From Oceanimonas smirnovii ATCC BAA-899 (GTDB lineage: Bacteria; Pseudomonadota; Gammaproteobacteria; Enterobacterales; Aeromonadaceae), in assembly GCF_000381965.1 (NCBI RefSeq), contig NZ_KB908454.1, forward strand, positions 348,324 to 412,323: 64,000 nucleotides of DNA, given 5' to 3'. Shown here piece by piece: positions 52,031-59,616 of this stretch. The notes under the pieces were generated by a model. It was not told the origin of the DNA, searched no databases, and was given only the letters and a program-made list of their open reading frames with translations. Numbering within the stretch: the stretch's first letter is position 1; every line of letters starts with the position of its first letter. A program made the translations under genes and the position numbers.

Positions 52031-52516
52031 GTGGCAAAAAAATCCCGTTCTTATTTACTGATTGGCCTGCTGTTACTGATAACCCTGCTGGCGGGCATGG
52101 GAGCCGGCACCTTTGTGCTGGCCGATTACCGCCAGACGCTGGAAGAAAAGGGCTGGCTGGCCATGTTGCAGCCGGCTCCCGAACCTGAGCCGGTCAGTGA
52201 GCCACAATTTCAGCCGCTGGAGCAGTTTGTTATCGGGCTGGCCGGAGAAGGTCGCAACCACTACATGGTGCTGGAGCTGGCGCTGATGAGTCATCAGCCC
52301 CGGCAGGTGAGCTTGTGGCAGGGCATATTGCCGGCACTGAGAAATACCACACTTGGTTATTTCAGTGGTTTTGACCATGAGCAGGTACAGGCCCGGCTGC
52401 AGCAAATGGACGGATTCGAGACCGAATTGCAGCAGGCGCTGAATCAGCGGCTGCAAAGCTATGGCTATGCGCCCTCGGTAGAGGCGGTGCTGATCACCAA
52501 GCTGGTTATTCAATAG
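52031..52516 (+). CDS. fliL: Basal body-associated protein FliL (lateral)
   Basis: A 161-residue protein (lafF) with one N-terminal membrane helix (about 7-28) and a periplasmic domain. It starts at GTG with AAGGAAAC upstream. FliL surrounds the stators and supports motor torque. The C-terminal ALNQRLQSYGYAPSVEAVLITKLVIQ matches the FliL end. Confidence 0.85.
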   Translation: MAKKSRSYLLIGLLLLITLLAGMGAGTFVLADYRQTLEEKGWLAMLQPAPEPEPVSEPQFQPLEQFVIGLAGEGRNHYMVLELALMSHQPRQVSLWQGILPALRNTTLGYFSGFDHEQVQARLQQMDGFETELQQALNQRLQSYGYAPSVEAVLITKLVIQ

Positions 52517-52525
52517 GAGGCGGGC

Positions 52526-53245
52526 ATGTTAATGGAGCAGCACTGGCCTGAACAGGAAACCGAGCTGGGCTCCCGGGCAGAAAATGAAAGCTATTGGCTC
52601 GAACAGTACATGCCGCTGGTAAAACGGGTGCTGGGCCAGCTCAGAAATCAGGTGAACAGCGTGATGGATGCCGATGACCTGGCTCAGATTGGCATTATGG
52701 GTTTGCTGGAGGCCTTGCGCCGTTATGGTGGGCCGCCTGATGACAGCTTTGCCAGTTTTGCCTTTAAACGGGTACGCGGAGCCATTCTGGATGAGTTGCG
52801 CAGGCATGACTGGCGGCCACGGCTGTTACGCCAGCAAAGTCACCATTGTTCACAAACGGAGCGGGAGCTGATGCGTCGTCTGGGCCGTCGGCCTACAGAG
52901 CCAGAGCTGGCCGAGGCGCTGGGGGTGGATATGGATGAACTGCGCAGCATTCTGTATGCCGGCCAGCTGGCGGAAATGGAAAGCCTGCAGGAACTGCTGG
53001 AACACGGTCACGAACCTGCCAACAACGACGCACTGGGCCGGCTGGATCAGCAGCGTCATATTCGTGCCTTGCTGTCACGCCTGCCCGAACGGGAGCAGCG
53101 GCTGATGTCGTTGTATTACCAGCATGAACTGAACATGAAAGAAATTGCCCTGGTGCTCGATTTGACCGAGTCCAGAGTGTGCCAGTTGCATAAACAATGC
53201 CTGGCTTTGTTAAACCGCGAATTTGCCAGTAGTGGAGAAACCTGA
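52526..53245 (+). CDS. lafS: Flagellar sigma-28 factor (LafS/FliA)
   Basis: A 239-residue sigma factor. Region 2 has YMPLVKRVLGQLRNQVNSVMDADDLAQIGIMGLLEALRRY and FASFAFKRVRGAILDELRRHDW. Region 3 follows, and region 4 is LPEREQRLMSLYYQHELNMKEIALVLDLTESRVCQLHKQ. It reads the four GCCGTT-type promoters of this locus, including the one that starts its own operon, and is restrained by FlgM. AGGAGG precedes ATG 52526. Confidence 0.95.
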   Translation: MLMEQHWPEQETELGSRAENESYWLEQYMPLVKRVLGQLRNQVNSVMDADDLAQIGIMGLLEALRRYGGPPDDSFASFAFKRVRGAILDELRRHDWRPRLLRQQSHHCSQTERELMRRLGRRPTEPELAEALGVDMDELRSILYAGQLAEMESLQELLEHGHEPANNDALGRLDQQRHIRALLSRLPEREQRLMSLYYQHELNMKEIALVLDLTESRVCQLHKQCLALLNREFASSGET

Positions 53246-54111
53246 TGCAGAAGCTGGTAGGACTAGCCGTTATTCTGATCTGTGTGTTTGGTGGTTTTAT
53301 GATGGCCAATGGCAAGCTGGCGGCACTGTGGCAGCCAGCTGAAATTGTCATTATTGTGGGAGCCGGACTGGGCGCGCTGATCCTGGGGAATTCTGCGGCT
53401 GTGTTAAAGGGGATCTGGCAGCAGCTGAAAGCCATTTGTGGCGGGCAGAAAGACGATGCCGAACTGTACCGGCAGTTATTGCCTCTGTTGCACCAGCTGC
53501 TGCAGGAAACCCGGCTGAAGGGACTTAAGGCGCTGGATGGTCATGTAGAGTCGCCTGATACCAGCCCTCTGTTCAGCCGTTACCCCCTGATTATGACCAG
53601 ACCGGAGCTGCTGGGCTTTATTATTGATAATCTGCGCATGCTGGGCATGGGCAAGCTCAGTGCTCACGAGCTGGAAGCCTTGCTGGAGCAGGAGATTGAT
53701 GCCCTGGAAGAAAGCATGCTCAAGCCCTCACATGCCATGGCCAAAACCGCCGATGCCATGCCCGGCTTTGGCATTCTGGCAGCGGTGATGGGTATTATTA
53801 TTACCATGCAGCATCTGGACGGCCCCTTAACCTATATCGGGGTGCATGTGGCCGCTGCCCTGGTGGGCACCTTTCTGGGTATTTTTGTCTGTTATTGTTT
53901 GCTGAGCCCGGCCAGCAACGCCATGGAACAATGGGTGGGCCGGCGGATTACGGCGCTGGAGTGTGTGAAAGCCGTGCTGGTCGCCCATGTGGGTGGCAAG
54001 TCTCCTCTGCTGGCGGTAGATGCCGGCCGCAAGTCGATTGAACAGGACATCAAGCCAGGCTTTATGGATATGGAATCCTGGCTGAACGAAGCAGAAGCGG
54101 ACAGCGTCTGA
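53245..54111 (+). CDS. lafT: Stator protein MotA (lateral, LafT)
   Basis: A 288-residue membrane protein with four hydrophobic segments (about 4-24, 34-52, 170-192 and 204-226). The cytoplasmic loop between helices 2 and 3 carries the motor charges (GLKALDGHVESPDTSPLFSRYPLIM and so on). Together with LafU it forms the ion channel that drives the lateral motor; lateral systems of this family use protons. It overlaps its neighbours by one base (TGATG). Confidence 0.95.
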   Translation: MQKLVGLAVILICVFGGFMMANGKLAALWQPAEIVIIVGAGLGALILGNSAAVLKGIWQQLKAICGGQKDDAELYRQLLPLLHQLLQETRLKGLKALDGHVESPDTSPLFSRYPLIMTRPELLGFIIDNLRMLGMGKLSAHELEALLEQEIDALEESMLKPSHAMAKTADAMPGFGILAAVMGIIITMQHLDGPLTYIGVHVAAALVGTFLGIFVCYCLLSPASNAMEQWVGRRITALECVKAVLVAHVGGKSPLLAVDAGRKSIEQDIKPGFMDMESWLNEAEADSV

Positions 54112-55043
54112 TGCGGGATCAGGGAACCATTATCGTCCGGCGCAAATCGCGCCATAAAGGGGAGGGCAGTCATGGCGGGGCCTGGAAAGTGGCGTTTGCC
54201 GACTTTGCCCTGGCCATGATGGCCCTGTTCATGGTGTTGTGGATACTGGCGGTGTCCAGTGAGCAGGAGCGGGAAACCGTATCCAGCAAGCTGCGCGACT
54301 ATTCGGTATTTGAAGGCAGCACCAGCCCTTACCTGCTGGGAGGAACGCCGTTTCCGGTAGACATGCAGGGGCAGCCGCTGGCACAGATCCCCGGCCAGGC
54401 CACCGAGCTGCAGGACATCAGTCTGGCCACAGAGCCATTGCAAAGTCCTGCCGAGCTGCGCCCGGGCAGGGTAGAAAGCGAACAGGACAAGCAGCAGCTG
54501 GCGGTATTGATTGGTCAGCTGGCCCAGCGACAGGGTATGGAGCAGAACCTGGAGCTGGACATAGTGCCCGAAGGACTACGGATACGTATTCATGATCAGG
54601 CTGACAAGCCCATGTTCAGCCGGGGCAGTGCGCGTATGGAATCGGATTTTGAGCACTTGCTGCGCAGTCTGGCACCGGTATTTGAAAAGGTGGAAAACCG
54701 CCTGGTTATTTCCGGTCATACCGACTCGGTGCGTTATGTCAGTCAGCATTATTCCAACTGGGATCTGTCCGGTGCCCGGGCACAGAATGTGCGCCAGCTG
54801 CTTGAGCTGGCCGGTGTGCCCGGATCCCGGGTGCTGCAGGTGGTGGCCATGGCTGATCAGGCTCCCTTTGATCGTGAAAACCCCACATCCGGCAATAACC
54901 GGCGTGTAGAGCTGCTGATACTCAGCCAGCAGGCAGAGCAGTTGCTGCAGGCGTTATTTGAGGCAGGATTACCCGATGGTATTTTCAATAAGCAGCAGCA
55001 AAGTGCTCAGTTGCAGCAGAGTTCATCCGGTCAGGTTCAGTAA
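54111..55043 (+). CDS. lafU: Stator protein MotB (lateral, LafU)
   Basis: A 310-residue stator with one helix (about 30-48). The ion-binding aspartate sits in FADFALAMMALFMVLWILAVSS, followed by a plug-like region. The C-terminal OmpA domain (about 165-270) has GHTDSVRYVSQHYSNWDLSGARAQNVRQLL and GNNRRVELLILS, which anchor it to peptidoglycan. Last gene of the flagellar run; its end overlaps the convergent transglycosylase gene by seven bases. Confidence 0.95.
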   Translation: MRDQGTIIVRRKSRHKGEGSHGGAWKVAFADFALAMMALFMVLWILAVSSEQERETVSSKLRDYSVFEGSTSPYLLGGTPFPVDMQGQPLAQIPGQATELQDISLATEPLQSPAELRPGRVESEQDKQQLAVLIGQLAQRQGMEQNLELDIVPEGLRIRIHDQADKPMFSRGSARMESDFEHLLRSLAPVFEKVENRLVISGHTDSVRYVSQHYSNWDLSGARAQNVRQLLELAGVPGSRVLQVVAMADQAPFDRENPTSGNNRRVELLILSQQAEQLLQALFEAGLPDGIFNKQQQSAQLQQSSSGQVQ

Positions 55044-55948
55044 AGCCGCCAGCCCGGCGGCGCTGCCTGGCTGAACGCGGGGCCGGATTGCTCAAACAGG
55101 CTGCCGCTGCCTGACAAATCCAGACCGGCGGCCTGAGCGGTGAACAAAGGCTGTGTTTCTATGGAAATGATCCGCTCTTTTCCCGGAGCAGCAGTATGAC
55201 TGACCAGTATGGAGAACTCCCGGTCTGCCGGCAGCTGATGACTTTTGATAGCCAGATTCTGGGCTTTCAATGTTTCCGCTGACACGCCCAGCCGGGCAGC
55301 CAGACTATTCAGTGAGACAGGCCCGGTAATGTTATATTCGGTCACAGAAGACACTCCCCTGACCGGCTCACCCAACAAATACTGTACCGCCAGAAAGCGC
55401 GGCACATAGCGGCGGGTTTCTTCCGGCAGAGGAAGCTGCCAGAAGTCCCGGGTGCCGCTGCGGGCAATGGCCCTGCGCACCCGCCCTTCTCCGGCATTAT
55501 AGGCGGCCAGTGCCAGCAGCCAGTCCTGATCAAAATATTGATACAGCCAGGCTAAATAGTTGATGGCGGCACGGCTGGCACTGAGCGGTGCCAGCCGGCC
55601 ATCGTATTGCTCCGATACCAGAATACCAAAGCGCTCTGCCGTAGCCGGCATCAGCTGCCATAACCCGGCTGCCCCCGCGTGTGACACGGCCCCCGGCAGG
55701 TAGGCACTTTCCACCACCGGTAACCACACCAGCTGAGCAGGCAGTTGTCTGGCCCGTAACAGCGGCAACAGGTGAGGAAGCCAGGGTTCCGCTCTTTGCC
55801 GGCTGCGTTGCAGATATTTAGGATGTTGATGCAGATAATCCAGCTCTTTTTGCACCTGCGGGTGCTGGTACAGCGCCCCGTCAAAGTTAAATGCCTGAGC
55901 AATGCCGCTGTAAAGCCCGATTATCAGTAAAAGCAGTAAGGTTCTCAT
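55037..55948 (-). CDS. Exported lytic transglycosylase (SLT family)
   Basis: A 303-residue protein with a signal peptide (about 1-19, YSGIAQA). The SLT domain has the catalytic Glu80 in VVESAYLPGAVSHAGAAGLWQLMPATA and the later LALAAYNAGEGRVRRAI motif (about 157-171), as in MltD-like enzymes. The C-terminal region (about 210-260) may be a weak LysM-like repeat. It cuts peptidoglycan. Its position against motB, together with the muramidase-less FlgJ, makes it a candidate for opening the wall for lateral flagellar rods; that is inference. Confidence 0.87.
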   Translation of the reverse strand: MRTLLLLLIIGLYSGIAQAFNFDGALYQHPQVQKELDYLHQHPKYLQRSRQRAEPWLPHLLPLLRARQLPAQLVWLPVVESAYLPGAVSHAGAAGLWQLMPATAERFGILVSEQYDGRLAPLSASRAAINYLAWLYQYFDQDWLLALAAYNAGEGRVRRAIARSGTRDFWQLPLPEETRRYVPRFLAVQYLLGEPVRGVSSVTEYNITGPVSLNSLAARLGVSAETLKAQNLAIKSHQLPADREFSILVSHTAAPGKERIISIETQPLFTAQAAGLDLSGSGSLFEQSGPAFSQAAPPGWRLY

Positions 55949-56036
55949 GAGCTGTTTTAAGGCAATTTATGTGCCTGATTTTGTTTTTACTGTGATTCTG
56001 TCGTTATATGAGGGCAGAAAAGCTCAAGGAGCAATC

Positions 56037-56333
56037 ATGAGACGGGAACAGGTAGGCAGGCCTGAACTGGGCAGGCGTCTGCATAAATTCACGCTTTATC
56101 TGATAGTGCTGCAGCCTTTGCTGCTGCTGCTGTACGGCACCAGGGCCAAATGGCTGACATTGCCGGAGTTTGTGCTCACCGGTTGTTTGTTATTGCTGTA
56201 TTCCAGAGTACTGGTCCATCTGCTCTACCGGCAGGCAAAGCGCAGTAATGACGGTTATCTGGTTTATCCGGTGGTGAGTGCGGCCATGATATTGGCATTG
56301 CTGATGATATGGGGTGCCTTAAGTGCTGTCTGA
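56037..56333 (+). CDS. Small membrane protein, unknown function
   Basis: A 98-residue protein with three hydrophobic segments (about 20-40, 48-64 and 78-96). ATG 56037 has AAGGAG six bases upstream; the frame opens earlier at 55947 but without a ribosome site. I recognise no family. It stands between the transglycosylase gene and a small lipoprotein gene whose promoter overlaps its last codons. Confidence 0.75.
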   Translation: MRREQVGRPELGRRLHKFTLYLIVLQPLLLLLYGTRAKWLTLPEFVLTGCLLLLYSRVLVHLLYRQAKRSNDGYLVYPVVSAAMILALLMIWGALSAV

Positions 56334-56357
56334 CACCTGCCCGAAAATCACTATACT
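56330..56357 (+). promoter_or_regulatory. Promoter of entericidin-like gene
   Basis: CTGACA (56330-56335), 16-bp spacer, then TATACT (56352-56357) with C before it (CTATACT), the form favoured by stationary-phase sigma S. This matches the known sigma-S control of ecnB in E. coli. Confidence 0.55.
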
Positions 56358-56387
56358 GGTTAAGCACTCAACTTACGGAGGCAGTCA

Positions 56388-56531
56388 ATGAAATTACATC
56401 AATTAGTATTGTGTTTAACGGCAGCTCTGGTGCTGACTGGCTGTAATACCTTTGCCGGTGCCGGCAAAGACATAGAGCGTGGTGGTGAAGTGGTTCAGGA
56501 TGCGGCAAGAGACGTACAGAAAAAACTGTAA
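56388..56531 (+). CDS. Entericidin A/B-family small lipoprotein
   Basis: A 47-residue lipoprotein. MKLHQLVLCLTAALVLTGC ends in the lipobox Cys (residue 19), followed by NTFAGAGKDIERGGEVVQDAA, the family pattern of small residues and alternating charges (NT-xxG-x-GxDIxxGGxxI). GGAGG lies eight bases before ATG 56388. Entericidins are short outer-membrane lipoproteins with an antidote/toxin history in enterics. There is only one copy here, so no toxin-antidote pair. A strong terminator follows 18 bases after the stop. Confidence 0.8.
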   Translation: MKLHQLVLCLTAALVLTGCNTFAGAGKDIERGGEVVQDAARDVQKKL

Positions 56532-56549
56532 GTTGCCGTTTTCGTGAGC

Positions 56550-56575
56550 GCAGGGCCGGCCATTGCCGGCCCTGC
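56550..56575. terminator. Bidirectional hairpin terminator
   Basis: GCAGGGCCGGC-CATT-GCCGGCCCTGC is a perfect 11-bp stem between the lipoprotein gene and the convergent lyase gene, serving both strands. Confidence 0.85.
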
Positions 56576-56578
56576 TGC

Positions 56579-57412
56579 TTAATGGCGATTATGCTGCAAA
56601 ATACGCCGGGCCCGGGCGACCACCGGACTGTCTACCATATGTTCATTGACCGCCACCACGGCCCCGTTGGTCTGTTCATTGGCCGCCATGACCTTATCTG
56701 CCCAGTTGATTTGCGCCTGAGTAGGGGCCAGCGCCTGAGTGGCCGGAGCCACCTGACGCGGATGCACCAGCAAAACACCGCCAAAGCCCAGTTTCGCCCC
56801 TTCCCGCACATAGTTCTGCAGACCTTCGTCATCGTTAAAGGCGGTATACACCGCATCCAGCGGTGCGGCCAGCTCGTGAGCCCGGGAGGTGACCACCAGC
56901 TGGCTGCGAATGGGCAAAAAAGGGGTTTGATCCTGGGGCTCGCCGGCCGGAGGCGGATAGTCCATGGCCAGATCCAGCGCCATGTCGAGCTGGCCGAACA
57001 GCAGCCGGGCCACGCCATTGGCGGTGGCTATATCATTGAGCAGAGCCAGGGCTCTGGCGGACTCAATAAAAGGCAGCAGGGGTTTGTCGCTGGCATTGGC
57101 CAGTTCAGTCAGGGCATCGGGATCTTCTGCCTTGGGCACCACAATGGCGGCCACCGCATCGGCACGGCACAGGGCGGCATCCTGATTGAACCAGGGGGTG
57201 TCGGTGCCGTTTATGCGCACCAATACCGAGGCCGGAGGTTGCCCGGTAAGCCAGTGGGCCAGGGTGCTGCGGGCAGCATCCTTTTCTGCCGGAGGCACAG
57301 CATCTTCCAGATCGATGATAACGGCATCGGCACCGCTGCTGAGGGCCTTGGCAAACCGCTCGGGGCGGTTGGCGGGAACAAACAGCAGGGTCTGCAGCGT
57401 GTTGATGTTCAT
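56579..57412 (-). CDS. CitE/HpcH-family lyase
   Basis: A 277-residue TIM-barrel C-C lyase of the citrate lyase beta / malyl-CoA lyase family. Seen: LFVPANRPERFAKALSSGADAVIIDLEDAVPPAEKDAAR at the N-terminus, VRINGTDTPWFNQD, VVPKAEDPDAL, LLPFIESARAL with the metal-binding Glu, and FGQLDMALDL. Family members cleave malyl-CoA, citramalyl-CoA or citryl groups. No citD/citF or CoA transferase is adjacent, so a stand-alone (3S)-malyl- or citramalyl-CoA-type role is likelier than citrate lyase. Its upstream region contains the palindromes CTTCGC-GATG-GCGAAG (57431-57446) and GAAGACGTCTTC (57453-57464). Confidence 0.85.
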   Translation of the reverse strand: MNINTLQTLLFVPANRPERFAKALSSGADAVIIDLEDAVPPAEKDAARSTLAHWLTGQPPASVLVRINGTDTPWFNQDAALCRADAVAAIVVPKAEDPDALTELANASDKPLLPFIESARALALLNDIATANGVARLLFGQLDMALDLAMDYPPPAGEPQDQTPFLPIRSQLVVTSRAHELAAPLDAVYTAFNDDEGLQNYVREGAKLGFGGVLLVHPRQVAPATQALAPTQAQINWADKVMAANEQTNGAVVAVNEHMVDSPVVARARRILQHNRH

Positions 57413-57478
57413 AGAAAACTCCGTTTAACCCTTCGCGATGGCGAAGCGATGTGAAGACGTCTTCTGTTTAGATCAAAC

Positions 57479-57506
57479 AAGGCCCGGCTGCAAGCAGCCG
57501 GGCCTT
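57479..57506 (-). terminator. Terminator of hmp
   Basis: AAGGCCCGGCTGC / GCAGCCGGGCCTT forms a 13-bp stem, 20 bases after the hmp stop on the minus strand. Confidence 0.85.
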
Positions 57507-57525
57507 GTATTAGAGAGTGCTGTGG

Positions 57526-58722
57526 TTACAGGCTTTGGTGCGGGCCGAACACTTCATAGTGCAGCTGGTCGTCGGCAATGCCCCAGCCGGACAGGGTTTC
57601 TTTCACCATGGCCATAAAGGGCACGGGGCCACAGAAATAGTAATGAGCACCGGGCTGACAGATGGCGTCTCTGAGCTTGCCGAGATCCATCAGGCCGCTG
57701 GCGTCGTAATCTTCTGCCGGGCGATCGGCCTCCAGCGGCTGCCGGTACCAGACATGGGCTTCCAGATTGGCATGGGCCTGACGGCGGGCCTGAATGTCTG
57801 TTTTGAAGGCGTGCTGAGCGCCGTTTTCACAGGCGTGAAGCCAGTAAACGGGAGCTGTGTGATTCTGGCTCAGCAGCTGGTCCAGCATGGCGCGCATGGG
57901 AGTCAGACCTACGCCGCCGGAAAGCAGTACCACAGGGGTTTGCGGAGTCACGTTCATAAAGAAGTCGCCGGAAGGCGGCAGCACTTGCAGGGTGTCGCCC
58001 ACCTGAACCTGATCGTGCATAAAGCTGGAGGCCACGCCACCCTGCTCGCGCTTCACCGCAATGCGGTAGTTTTCACCATTGGGCGCCTGGCACAGGGAAT
58101 ATTGGCGATATTCATTATGTGCCAGCTGGTCGGAAACCAGGTGCAGGTTAAGGTACTGACCGGGCTTAAAGCCAACCACGGGTCCGCCGTCGGCGGGGGC
58201 CAGCAGAAAGCTGGTGATAAGCTCGCTTTCAACCTGCTTTTCTTTCACTACAAAGTTACGGGTGCCGCGCCAGCCACCGGTCCGGTTTTCGTTCTCTGCA
58301 TAAATCTGCTCTTCCCGGCCAATAAAAATATCGGCCAGGGCACCGTAGGCCTGAGCCCAGGCATCAATCACTTCCGGTGTGGCGGCATCGGGAGCCAGCT
58401 CTTTAATGGTCTCCAGCAGGTGATGGCCCACAATGGCGTACTGCTCCGGCTGAATGGAAAAACCGGTGTGCTTCTGGGCGATGCGCTCTACCGCTGTGCT
58501 CAGTACGGCGGGGTTGTCGATGTTTTTGGCATAGGCCAGCACGGCGGCAAACAGGGCGGCCGGCTGGCGGCCGGTATGCTGGTGGCTGAGGTTAAACACA
58601 TCTTTCAGCTCGGGATTGTCGCGAAACATCCGCTGGTAGAAGTGTTCGGTCAGGGCGGTGTTGGCCGACTCCAGCAGGGGAACGGTGCTTTTCACGATTT
58701 CAATGGTGCGGGCTTCCAGCAT
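57526..58722 (-). CDS. hmp: Flavohaemoglobin, nitric oxide dioxygenase
   Basis: A 398-residue protein converting NO and O2 to nitrate with NAD(P)H. ATG 58722 (MLEARTIEIVKSTVPLL) is the family start and has GAGGT six bases upstream; the frame runs on to 58893 but without support. The globin domain (about 1-138) includes AEHFYQRMF-like, and YAIVGHHLLETIKEL with the proximal haem region. The FAD domain has GFKPGQYLNLHL and EYRQYSLCQAP. The NAD domain has VVLLSGGVGLTPMRAML and YFCGPVPFM. Its promoter holds an NsrR-like operator. Confidence 0.96.
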   Translation of the reverse strand: MLEARTIEIVKSTVPLLESANTALTEHFYQRMFRDNPELKDVFNLSHQHTGRQPAALFAAVLAYAKNIDNPAVLSTAVERIAQKHTGFSIQPEQYAIVGHHLLETIKELAPDAATPEVIDAWAQAYGALADIFIGREEQIYAENENRTGGWRGTRNFVVKEKQVESELITSFLLAPADGGPVVGFKPGQYLNLHLVSDQLAHNEYRQYSLCQAPNGENYRIAVKREQGGVASSFMHDQVQVGDTLQVLPPSGDFFMNVTPQTPVVLLSGGVGLTPMRAMLDQLLSQNHTAPVYWLHACENGAQHAFKTDIQARRQAHANLEAHVWYRQPLEADRPAEDYDASGLMDLGKLRDAICQPGAHYYFCGPVPFMAMVKETLSGWGIADDQLHYEVFGPHQSL

Positions 58723-58742
58723 GAGTACCTCGTTTGCCTTTA

Positions 58743-58765
58743 AAGTTGCATTAAATATGTCACTT
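58743..58765. promoter_or_regulatory. Second, weaker NsrR-like site
   Basis: AAGTTGCATT-N3-ATGTCACTT has the outer AAG/CTT and TGCATT half of the NsrR consensus (AAGATGYATTTTAAATRCATCTT) but mismatches in the right half. It lies between the hmp -10 and start codon, where a repressor could act. Confidence 0.4.
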
Positions 58766-58776
58766 AATGGGGTTGA

Positions 58777-58805
58777 ATGATATAGATACATTTGAAATGC
58801 ATCAA
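58777..58805 (-). promoter_or_regulatory. hmp promoter with NsrR operator
   Basis: On the minus strand TTGATG (58805-58800) and TATCAT (58782-58777) are 17 bp apart. Between and across them lies GATGCATTT-C-AAATGTATC (58803-58785), a near-perfect match to the dyad bound by the NO-sensing [Fe-S] repressor NsrR. NO would lift repression. Confidence 0.75.
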
Positions 58806-58893
58806 TTAATTTTTGCATTTTTTGTGCCTGAGGCTCGAGCAAGCGGGCTGCAGCCGGTATGATTGCGGCCATTGTGAGCAAGGAATTAGCCAA

Positions 58894-59484
58894 GTGACGC
58901 CATCATCGGGTTTTGAGCAAGTTATTCGTGGCATAGATCAAGTGAATGAGCAGGATCCCAACCGTCAGACGGTTGCAGGAAAAGACTGGCCCAAAGAGCG
59001 CCTTTACAGTGAACGCATGACGCAACAACTCAAGATGTTTGCGCCCGATGCCGGCGAGCTGCTGCACATTGCCGCCCGGGCTCAGCATATTCGCCGCTGG
59101 GCCATTCCCCGTTCCGATTACCCCATGGACAGAGCCGGTTATAAGCGCTGGCGCAGTGAACTGGCGCAATATCACGCCGATCTTACCGGTAATCTCATGG
59201 CTGAAGCCGGTTACGATCAAAAAGCCCAACAACGGGTAAGCGCCCTGCTGCTGAAGCAACACCTGAAGCAGGATGCAGAAGTCCAGCTGCTGGAAGATGT
59301 GATTTGTCTGGTGTTTCTGCAGTTTTATCTTGAAGACTTTGCTGCCGGCCACGACGACGCCAAGGTGGTGAGCATTATTGCCAAAACCTGGGGTAAAATG
59401 TCTGCGCAAGGGCAGACGGCAGCGCTGGCACTGCCATTGTCGCCTGCCATGCTGGCATTGATCAAACAGGCACTGGCAGGCTGA
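58894..59484 (+). CDS. DUF4202-type protein
   Basis: A 196-residue cytoplasmic protein resembling DUF4202. GTG 58894 has AAGGA nine bases upstream. Recognisable segments are DPNRQTVAGKDWPKERLYSERMTQQL, LHIAARAQHIRRWAIPRSDYPMDRAGYKRWR and LEDVICLVFLQFYLEDFAAGHDDAKVVSIIAKTWGKMS. The His-rich HIAARAQHIRRW and LEDVICLVFL segments look like a metal-dependent (HD-like) arrangement, but activity is unknown. It is divergent from hmp across a 171-base region carrying NsrR-like sites, so it may share nitrosative control. Confidence 0.7.
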   Translation: MTPSSGFEQVIRGIDQVNEQDPNRQTVAGKDWPKERLYSERMTQQLKMFAPDAGELLHIAARAQHIRRWAIPRSDYPMDRAGYKRWRSELAQYHADLTGNLMAEAGYDQKAQQRVSALLLKQHLKQDAEVQLLEDVICLVFLQFYLEDFAAGHDDAKVVSIIAKTWGKMSAQGQTAALALPLSPAMLALIKQALAG

Positions 59485-59616
59485 ACATGGCCTTAAGGCT
59501 ATGCCAACCATATAGAAACTATATTTATGCTTAATTTGTTATCAATGTTAAATAATTTTTGTGTGTCGGGGCCGATGCACCCTTAACAGGATGTGAGTAA
59601 AAGGGGAGAGGATCCG

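Noticed and set aside
56388-56531. Entericidin toxin-antidote pair
   Set aside because: Only one short lipoprotein gene is present; no second ecn gene lies upstream or downstream.
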